NCBI GenBank assembly: GCA_017354095.1
Contig: JAFMRP010000385.1
Location: forward strand, 1 to 5,607
Length of the DNA: 5,607 bases
Reading direction: 5' to 3'
DNA from: Ktedonobacteraceae bacterium
Lineage (GTDB): Bacteria > Chloroflexota > Ktedonobacteria > Ktedonobacterales > Ktedonobacteraceae
The notes under the pieces: model-generated
The model's input: only the letters and a program-made list of their open reading frames with translations
What the model was told of the DNA's origin: nothing
Databases searched by the model: none
Position numbers and translations under genes: made by a program
In this document: in pieces, positions 1 to 4,831 of the stretch
How the letters are laid out: each line of letters opens with the position of its first letter
Position numbering within the stretch: position 1 is the stretch's first letter

Positions 1-202
1 GCATAAGCCCCACCCCACCGATGACTTCAAGAGCTGCGATAACCGGCACCGCAATCTGGGGCAAAGGAATACCTATCTGCCCAAAAAATTGGGCGGCACT
101 GGCAAGGTGCATAAACTTCATCATCCCGTGAAGCAAAAAAATAGGACCAAATATCAGGCGAATAGCAAGGGGCGCATAACGAGCAAGCGCCTGTTGAGAC
201 AT
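1..202 (-). CDS. DoxX family membrane protein, N-terminal part (cut by window edge)
   Basis: Reading the minus strand from the ATG at 202-200 gives 67 codons open to the window edge, starting MSQQALARYAPLAIRL. It includes a hydrophobic helix with an embedded LHGMMKF stretch, then AAQFFGQIGIPLPQ, then a second hydrophobic stretch with ALEVIGGVGLM. The order (first membrane helix ending in a 'hG..K' motif, an amphipathic 'F...G.P.P' loop, then a second helix with 'E..GG..L') is the DoxX/DoxX-like signature. These are small integral membrane proteins, usually about 130-150 residues with four helices, so roughly half is missing. Some relatives are linked to thiosulfate:quinone oxidoreductase or redox stress, but most have no known function and none is assigned here. 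An AAAGGA ribosome binding site lies 10 nt before the ATG. The gene is transcribed divergently from the SCP2-like gene. Its third membrane helix and C-terminus cannot be judged. Confidence 0.85.
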   Translation of the reverse strand, partial: MSQQALARYAPLAIRLIFGPIFLLHGMMKFMHLASAAQFFGQIGIPLPQIAVPVIAALEVIGGVGLM

Positions 203-295
203 AAAACTATCATCCTTTCACAACTTCTTATAGGTGTGTATCTTCTACTTTCCATGATAGCAATGCCCGAAAAATGTTCCATTTATATGATGACT

Positions 296-326
296 TTGAC
301 CATTGGTTACATTATATATATATGAT
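296..326 (+). promoter_or_regulatory. Candidate sigma70-type promoter for the SCP2/debranching enzyme genes
   Basis: TTGACC (296-301) matches the -35 consensus at five of six positions. TATGAT (321-326) matches the -10 consensus at five of six, but the 19-nt spacer is longer than the preferred 17. The overlapping TA run gives alternative, poorer -10 hexamers with shorter spacing, for example TATATG at 319-324 with 17 nt. A start near 333 would leave a leader of about 50 nt before the SCP2-like start codon. The call rests on sequence match and position only. Confidence 0.4.
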
Positions 327-368
327 CTGGTGAGGCCGCGCGGATATTTGCACATGGCACATCCCTGC

Positions 369-374
369 AGGAGG
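369..374 (+). promoter_or_regulatory. Strong ribosome binding site of the SCP2-like gene
   Basis: AGGAGG, followed by T, is a full anti-Shine-Dalgarno match 7 nt before the ATG at 382. It fixes the start of the SCP2-like protein and suggests efficient translation of the first gene of the unit. Confidence 0.8.
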
Positions 375-381
375 TAAAAAT

Positions 382-726
382 ATGGCTGCCATTGAAGCTT
401 TTTTTGAGCATCTCGCAACAAAGCGCTCCTACCCCCATTTTAAAGAAATAAACGGCACCTGCCTCTGGAGGGTAGAGAACGCTGGGAACTGGCTCATACA
501 ACTCAACCAGGGTCAATTGACCACTCATACATGTGATCAAAATACACCAGCCGACTGCATCTTCACTTGCAGCCAGGAAGATTTTGTACGCATGATCCAG
601 AGACAGCTGTATCCTTTTACAGCCTTCTTGCAGGGCCGGCTCATCGTCACTGGAGACGTGAGCCTGGCAAATCTGTGCACACGCATGTTATTTCGTCTCC
701 CATCCGAAGAACTGGTTCAGCGATAG
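382..726 (+). CDS. SCP2 sterol-binding domain-like small protein
   Basis: This 114-residue protein has the layout of a standalone SCP2 (sterol carrier protein 2-like) domain. A central strand pair carries NWLIQLNQGQL (residues 36-46). Next comes ADCIFTCSQEDFVRMIQ (57-73), matching the family's 'aD..i.....df..l..G' block. It ends with AFLQGRLIVTGDVSLANL (81-98), matching the 'af..GkL.v.GD...a..l' block. The family folds into an alpha/beta sandwich with a hydrophobic tunnel that binds lipids or acyl chains, or serves as an accessory domain. The ligand of bacterial standalone members is generally unknown. There is no signal peptide or membrane helix, so it should be cytoplasmic. The start at 382 is set by a perfect ribosome binding site. 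The debranching enzyme gene begins 18 nt after the stop, so the two are very probably co-transcribed. A direct role in glucan metabolism is not supported by the sequence. The SCP2 fold is fairly sure, the function open. Confidence 0.83.
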   Translation: MAAIEAFFEHLATKRSYPHFKEINGTCLWRVENAGNWLIQLNQGQLTTHTCDQNTPADCIFTCSQEDFVRMIQRQLYPFTAFLQGRLIVTGDVSLANLCTRMLFRLPSEELVQR

Positions 727-744
727 GCGAGAGGAGCGACCACC

Positions 745-2799
745 ATGAGCAGCAACACCGTCAGCATTCTTGAGGGCAATACGTTCGTGGTCAGTGACCA
801 GCATGGCGACATCGATGCCTCGCCGTCCGAGCCTGCTGGCCTGTTCTCGTCTGATACCCGCTTTCTATCACGCTGGATTCTCACCATCGACGGCGTACGC
901 CCCAACTTGCTTTCAACCGACGATCTGGACTACTTCGCCGTCCGCTTCTTTCTCGTGCCCGGCACAGGTACTGTCTACGTGGACGCGGATTTCTCGATTA
1001 TGCGGAAACGGATCGTGAGCAAGGGTTTTCACGAAGAGATCACCATCTCGAACCATAAGGGAAAACCGGCTGATCTGCTCCTGCGCATTGAAGCCGCCTC
1101 CGACTTTGCCGATCTGTTTGAGGTCAAAGACGCCCTCACCAAAAAAGGCCAGTGCTACCAACAGATCGATCAGGCACGCAAGACACTCACATTGGGATAT
1201 CGCCGGGAGCACTTCGTGCGCGAAGTCAGCATCACCTCTACTACCGATACCACCATCGATGAACATGGTATGACCTTCCACGTTCATATGGAGCCGCACA
1301 GCTCGTGGACAACCAACCTGGATGTCGCCATGACCCGCACAAATACACAAACCACAGCCAGCCCCCTGCGAACCAGCGTCGAAAAACCCATTGAACTACA
1401 GCAATGGTTAGCGTCCGCACCCCACCTCTCGTGCGAATGGCACTGGCTCGAACGTATCTATCAGCGCAGCCTGGTAGACCTGGCCTCTCTACGCTTCTAT
1501 CCTCAGATTCTGTCCGGCAAAAGTCTGCCTGCAGCAGGACTCCCCTGGTATATGGCCATCTTCGGCCGGGATAGCATCATCACGAGCTTGCAGGCTCTAC
1601 CCTTTACCCCCGAGCTCGCTGAGGCAACCCTGCTCGCGCTGGCAGCCTGGCAGGGCCTGATGGTTGACGATTTTCGCGAGGAGGAGCCCGGCAGAATCAT
1701 CCATGAACTACGCTATGGCGAGATGACTGCCTTCGAAGAACGACCCCATTCACCCTACTATGGCGCCGCCGATACCACCCCTCTGTTCCTTATCCTGCTC
1801 GATGAGTACGAGCGCTGGACGGGCAACACCACGCTGGTGCGCAATCTCGAAATCGAGGCCAGAAGCGCCCTGAACTGGATCGATACCTATGGGGACCGCA
1901 ACGGCGATGGCTACGTGGAGTACGATCGGCGCAATAAACAGACCGGCCTGGAAAACCAGTGCTGGAAGGACTCCACAAATTCGATCCTCTTCTCAGACGG
2001 GTCCCCCTCCGAACTACCACGCTCGACGTGCGAAACTCAAGGCTATGTCTACGACGCCAAACTGCGCACCGCTCGCCTCGCACGCCTGTTCTGGAACGAT
2101 GTGGCCCTGGCAGAACGCCTGGAACACGAAGCCGCAGAGCTGAAACGCCGCTTTAACCAGGATTTCTGGATCGCTGATCGCGGCTTCTTCGCCCTGGCTA
2201 TCGATGGCCAGAAACGCCAGGTTGACTCCCTGACCTCCAACATCGGCCACCTCCTCTGGAGCGGCATTATCGACGCCGACAAAGTGCAGTCCTGCGTGAA
2301 CCATCTGATGAGTGAACGGCTGTTCTCCGGTTGGGGCGTTCGCACTATGGCCGAAGGCCAGGGAGGATACAACCCCATCGGCTACCACATCGGCACGGTC
2401 TGGCCTCATGATAACTCCATCATCGCCTTAGGGCTACGCCGCTATGGCTATGAGGAAGAGGCAGCGCGCATCGCGGTCGGCATCCTGGAAGCTGCGAGCT
2501 TCTTCAAGGGACGCCTGCCCGAAGCCTTCGCCGGCTATCCGCGCAGCCTCACCGGCTTCCCTGTGAAATATCCCACCGCCTGTAGCCCCCAGGCCTGGGC
2601 GGCCGGGGCCCCACTGCTCTTGATACGAGCCATGATGGGACTGGAGCCAACTGGCGATCACTTATTAGTAGATCCTGCCATCCCCAGTATGCTCGGCCGG
2701 CTGGATATCCTGGACCTGCCCGGCCGCTGGGGACGCATCGACGCGTTTAGCCGGGGCAAACTGCACATGCCCGAGGAAAAGTTGCGCCTGACGCTCTAA
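745..2799 (+). CDS. Amylo-alpha-1,6-glucosidase / glycogen debranching-type enzyme (GDE_N_bis plus (alpha/alpha)6 barrel)
   Basis: This complete 684-residue protein is of usual length for bacterial GDE_N_bis-type enzymes. Residues about 5-200 form the beta-rich N-terminal domain, with the opening LEGNTFVVSDQHGDI (9-23) and GLFSSDTRFLSRW (32-44). Residues about 230-635 form the catalytic six-hairpin barrel: PWYMAIFGRDSIITSLQAL (267-285), HELRYGEM (320-327), YYGAADTTPLFLILLDEY (338-355), ENQCWKDSTNSI (403-414), YNPIGYHIGTVWPHDNS (542-558), LPEAFAGYPRS (591-601) and SPQAWAAG (614-621). Related enzymes hydrolyse alpha-1,6 branch glucose or similar alpha-glucosides from glycogen and maltodextrins. 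By analogy with GH63/GH37, D409 (WKDS) may be the general acid and E593 (LPE) the base; this is inference. Residues 384-393 form an EF-hand-like loop. No signal peptide is visible, so the enzyme is probably cytoplasmic. The start is supported by GAGGAG at 731-736, 8 nt upstream. There is no frameshift or missing block. The exact substrate is uncertain; the fold assignment is firm. Confidence 0.93.
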   Translation: MSSNTVSILEGNTFVVSDQHGDIDASPSEPAGLFSSDTRFLSRWILTIDGVRPNLLSTDDLDYFAVRFFLVPGTGTVYVDADFSIMRKRIVSKGFHEEITISNHKGKPADLLLRIEAASDFADLFEVKDALTKKGQCYQQIDQARKTLTLGYRREHFVREVSITSTTDTTIDEHGMTFHVHMEPHSSWTTNLDVAMTRTNTQTTASPLRTSVEKPIELQQWLASAPHLSCEWHWLERIYQRSLVDLASLRFYPQILSGKSLPAAGLPWYMAIFGRDSIITSLQALPFTPELAEATLLALAAWQGLMVDDFREEEPGRIIHELRYGEMTAFEERPHSPYYGAADTTPLFLILLDEYERWTGNTTLVRNLEIEARSALNWIDTYGDRNGDGYVEYDRRNKQTGLENQCWKDSTNSILFSDGSPSELPRSTCETQGYVYDAKLRTARLARLFWNDVALAERLEHEAAELKRRFNQDFWIADRGFFALAIDGQKRQVDSLTSNIGHLLWSGIIDADKVQSCVNHLMSERLFSGWGVRTMAEGQGGYNPIGYHIGTVWPHDNSIIALGLRRYGYEEEAARIAVGILEAASFFKGRLPEAFAGYPRSLTGFPVKYPTACSPQAWAAGAPLLLIRAMMGLEPTGDHLLVDPAIPSMLGRLDILDLPGRWGRIDAFSRGKLHMPEEKLRLTL

Positions 2800-2875
2800 T
2801 CAGTATCACCCAAAGGGATGAAATAGGCCCTGGCACACTGGTTGATGAACCACTAGCGATAAAAGGGATACCCAC
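2800..2875 (+). other. Short intergenic spacer with a repeated AAAGGGAT and a ribosome binding site
   Basis: This 76-nt spacer lies between the debranching enzyme and the AI-2E gene. AAAGGGAT occurs at 2812-2819 and again at 2862-2869. The second copy contains the AAGGGA ribosome binding site (2863-2868), 7 nt before the ATG at 2876. The first copy precedes an ATGAAATAG, so only a two-codon reading frame is present there. A small TGGTT-GATG-AACCA stem-loop sits at 2840-2853, without a T tract, so it is a poor terminator. Read-through from the upstream gene is the simplest reading. Confidence 0.5.
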
Positions 2876-4027
2876 ATGTCAGCATCAACCGAACATCCAG
2901 CCACCACACCCGACAGTGGCAACCCTCGACCAGACTGGCCCCGCAGACTGATCATATCCCTGACCGTCCTGGCCTGGATCGCCATCGCTGGCATCGCCTT
3001 CTGGTTCATCGGCCTGATTGGCTACCCACTGATACTGATGGGAATCTCACTGCTGATTGCCTATGTCCTCTACCCCCTGGTCAAGCTGCTCAAACGCGTG
3101 ATGCCAGGCGCACTGGCCATCCTCATCTCCTATCTGGCTGTGCTGGTAGGACTGTTTCTTATCCTTTACTACGTCTTCTGGGTAGCCCTCACCCAGCTGA
3201 TCAGCCTCATTCAACAGGCACAAAAGAATCTGCCCGCTATGCTACAGCGCCTGCAACCGCTCATCGATACACTGAAACAGGTGGGCGTGACTCCCCAGCA
3301 GTTCATAGCCTCAGGTCAACAGTTTCTGAACGAGGTCGTACACTTCGCCGGTTCCTTGCTTCCACTGGCTTTTAGCCTTTTCGGGCTGGTAATTAGCTGC
3401 ATCATCATCACCTCGTCAAGCATCTACTTTATTCTCGATGGCACCCGTATCCTGCACTGGCTCCGTACAAAACCTCCACACAAGCAGCGCGTACGAATCG
3501 CTTTCTTCCTGGATACGCTGGATAAAATCATGGGCGCCTTTCTGCGCGGTCAGATCCTGGCCGCAACGATCACTACCATCATCATGGGCGTTGGACTCTA
3601 CCTCATCGGCGTTCCCTACGCGCTGCTCCTGGCCCTGGTGGTCTTTATCTTCGAGTTTGTCCCACAAATCGGTTCATACATCTCTGCCGCCATTGTGATC
3701 CTCTTCGCCTTCATCAGCCGCAACTGGCAGGTCGGCATCATCGTTGCAATCTTTTCTGGCCTGGTCCAGGGAGGATTGGATGGCCAGATCCTGATTCCAC
3801 GCATTCTCGGCGGGGCCGTGGGACTCCACCCGGTCGTTGCCCTGTTCGCCCTGCTGGTGGGCGCGGCACTCTTTGGCCTGCCAGGCGCAATCCTGGCAGC
3901 TCCCATAGCCGGCATCGCACAAATCTTCCTGACCTCCGCCTGGCGCACCTGGCAACAAACCCACGCCGAGGAATTTCTCGAAGAATCATCCACCAGCCAG
4001 CCACTCACAGACCAGCCTCCATCCTGA
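2876..4027 (+). CDS. AI-2E (UPF0118) family transporter-like membrane protein
   Basis: This 383-residue polytopic membrane protein has the AI-2E family layout. A short polar N-terminus (1-22) is followed by hydrophobic segments at about 24-48, 49-68 and 78-104. A mostly polar, amphipathic stretch (about 105-155) follows, as is typical of the family. Further hydrophobic blocks lie at about 157-187, 226-256, 266-300 and 317-352, and the polar tail is acidic. Family motifs visible are GAFLRGQ (220-226), EFVPQIGSYI (260-269), and GLHPVVALFALLVGAALFG (316-334) running into LPGAILAAP (335-343). Members are inner-membrane carriers. E. coli TqsA has been linked to autoinducer-2 export, and others act as Na+(Li+)/H+ antiporters, so the substrate cannot be read from sequence. 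AAGGGA 7 nt upstream sets the start. The gene follows the debranching enzyme by 76 nt on the same strand and may share its transcript, though a separate promoter cannot be excluded. Family assignment is firm; transport role is inferred. Confidence 0.93.
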   Translation: MSASTEHPATTPDSGNPRPDWPRRLIISLTVLAWIAIAGIAFWFIGLIGYPLILMGISLLIAYVLYPLVKLLKRVMPGALAILISYLAVLVGLFLILYYVFWVALTQLISLIQQAQKNLPAMLQRLQPLIDTLKQVGVTPQQFIASGQQFLNEVVHFAGSLLPLAFSLFGLVISCIIITSSSIYFILDGTRILHWLRTKPPHKQRVRIAFFLDTLDKIMGAFLRGQILAATITTIIMGVGLYLIGVPYALLLALVVFIFEFVPQIGSYISAAIVILFAFISRNWQVGIIVAIFSGLVQGGLDGQILIPRILGGAVGLHPVVALFALLVGAALFGLPGAILAAPIAGIAQIFLTSAWRTWQQTHAEEFLEESSTSQPLTDQPPS

Positions 4028-4242
4028 CAACGCCCGGAAATCATCCCCTCAAGCAGAGCAGAACACTCGCTCCGCCTTTCCAACCTGAAGCCCTCTCATT
4101 TTACGGAATCGGTATGATTGAAATAGACGTAGTTCAGATCTGTCTGTGAGAGGGTATCTCTTTCCTCTCCCACCGCCCACAGCGGTGTATTTCCTATGGC
4201 GTTGATCACAACACCTATCTCAGTAACAAGGAGTTCAACCGT
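4028..4242 (+). promoter_or_regulatory. Intergenic leader of the DUF1269 gene with two small hairpins
   Basis: These 215 nt have no convincing gene. An isolated -10-like TATGAT (4113-4118) is preceded by GG but has no good -35. Two stem-loops lie close together: GAGAGG/CCTCTC (4148-4153 with 4164-4169, 10-nt loop) and CACCGC/GCGGTG (4171-4176 with 4182-4187, 5-nt loop), the latter followed by TATTTCC. They could be a weak terminator for the AI-2E transcript or structure in the 5' leader of the next gene. The AAGGAG ribosome binding site of that gene is at 4228-4233. Confidence 0.45.
4171..4194 (+). terminator. Weak candidate terminator or leader hairpin
   Basis: A perfect 6-bp G+C-rich stem, CACCGC (4171-4176) with GCGGTG (4182-4187), encloses the 5-nt loop CCACA and is followed by TATTTCC. 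The stem is short and the T tract is interrupted, so termination would be weak. Its place 143 nt after the AI-2E stop and 55 nt before the next start also suits a leader element. Confidence 0.25.
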
Positions 4243-4743
4243 ATGAGCAGCAACCTTTTCGTACTCAAGGTTCAGGATCAAGCAACTGCTCAACAAATGC
4301 TTGCTACCCTGAAACGCCTGCAAGATCAGCACCTGATCAAAGTCGATGATGCGGCAACTGTCACACGGGATGCCAAAGGGAAACCAAAAATACAACAGGC
4401 CAATGATCTGGTAGGCCCGGGAGCTCTGGGTGGCGCCTTCTGGGGCCTGCTGATTGGTCTGCTGTTCTTCGTCCCCGTCTTCGGGGCCGCTATCGGCGCT
4501 GCTACCGGCGCCATTGCCGCGAAGTTCACTGACATCGGGATCAGCGACGACTTCATCAAACAGGTGTCAAACGCTATTCAGCCCGGCCAGGCCGCGCTCT
4601 TCTTGCTGACGCATGGCGCCGTGATGGATAAGATCACTCCAGAGTTAAAACAGTACAAGTTCGATTTAATCCAATCATCCCTCTCAAGCGCCGATGAGAC
4701 CCGCCTGCGCGAGATGATCGGAACCACCCGAACCTCGGCATAA
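4243..4743 (+). CDS. DUF1269 domain-containing membrane-associated protein
   Basis: This 166-residue protein matches the DUF1269 family in length and block order. Residues 1-55 form an N-terminal ferredoxin-like segment (NLFVLKVQDQATAQQML at 4-20, a helix, then IKVDDAATVTRDAKGKPKI). A glycine-rich hydrophobic hairpin runs from about 59 to 93 (GPGALGGAFWGLLIGLLFF, then PVFGAAIGAATGAIAAKF). Next come DIGISDDFIKQVSNAIQPGQAALF (97-120) and a C-terminal part ending SSLSSADETRLREMI. The Gly spacing (G-x3-G and similar) in the hydrophobic section resembles a glycine zipper that could pack in or against the membrane. The biochemical function of the family is unknown and none is assigned. AAGGAG lies 9 nt before the ATG. 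The 215-nt gap upstream suggests separate control from the AI-2E gene. A nested hairpin just downstream should end the transcript. The gene is convergent with the GH15 gene. Confidence 0.86.
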   Translation: MSSNLFVLKVQDQATAQQMLATLKRLQDQHLIKVDDAATVTRDAKGKPKIQQANDLVGPGALGGAFWGLLIGLLFFVPVFGAAIGAATGAIAAKFTDIGISDDFIKQVSNAIQPGQAALFLLTHGAVMDKITPELKQYKFDLIQSSLSSADETRLREMIGTTRTSA

Positions 4744-4767
4744 CATCCGCTTTGACAACAATCATCA

Positions 4768-4830
4768 GAAACTCTCTGTGGCCAGTAAGGTCAAGCACTG
4801 GCACATCATCACAGAGAGTTTTCCTTTCCC
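4768..4830 (+). terminator. Nested-stem terminator between convergent genes
   Basis: The outer arms AAACTCTCTGTG (4769-4780) and CACAGAGAGTTT (4810-4821) are a perfect 12-bp inverted repeat, extendable by a G-U pair (4768 with 4822). Directly inside, GCCAGT (4781-4786) pairs with ACTGGC (4797-4802) around a 10-nt loop, leaving a 7-nt bulge on the 3' side (4803-4809). On the plus strand the stem runs into TTTTCCTTT, a usable though interrupted T tract. On the minus strand the stem is followed by CTGATGATTGTTG, a poorer tail. It lies 25 nt after the DUF1269 stop and 10 nt beyond the GH15 stop, so it probably ends the plus transcript and may act both ways. Confidence 0.75.
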
Positions 4831-4831
4831 A

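Larger units (their letters stand above)
203..381. promoter_or_regulatory. AT-rich divergent intergenic region between DoxX and SCP2-like genes
   Basis: This 179-nt gap separates two divergently transcribed genes, so it should hold both promoters. Its centre (roughly 281-326) is clearly more AT-rich than the flanking genes and includes an alternating TA run at 312-323. On the minus strand a perfect TATAAT reads at 316-311, though no good -35 lies upstream of it. A second minus-strand candidate is TATCAT (259-254) with a weak TGGAAC (281-276) and a 16-nt spacer. I see no clear operator palindrome and no convincing small gene here. The role is inferred from gene orientation and base composition. 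Confidence 0.55.

Noticed and set aside
89..325. 78-codon plus-strand reading frame across the left end
   Set aside because: It overlaps the DoxX reading frame on the opposite strand, has no ribosome binding site, and its translation is of low complexity and resembles no family I know.
307..540. 77-codon minus-strand reading frame over the divergent promoter and the SCP2-like start
   Set aside because: It covers the promoter, ribosome binding site and coding start of a well-supported gene, and its translation shows no family signature.
913..1350. 145-codon minus-strand reading frame
   Set aside because: Antisense to the firmly identified debranching enzyme; such frames are common opposite G+C-biased genes, and no ribosome binding site or domain is seen.
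2014..2409. 131-codon minus-strand reading frame
   Set aside because: Antisense shadow within the conserved catalytic barrel of the debranching enzyme.
3616..4083. 155-codon minus-strand reading frame
   Set aside because: Antisense to the AI-2E gene; its composition (many Arg, Pro, Ser) is typical of shadow translation.
745..4254. Identical first 12 nt, ATGAGCAGCAAC, in the debranching enzyme (745) and DUF1269 (4243) genes
   Set aside because: Both encode MSSN with common codons, and similarity stops at once; chance or codon preference near starts is the simpler explanation.
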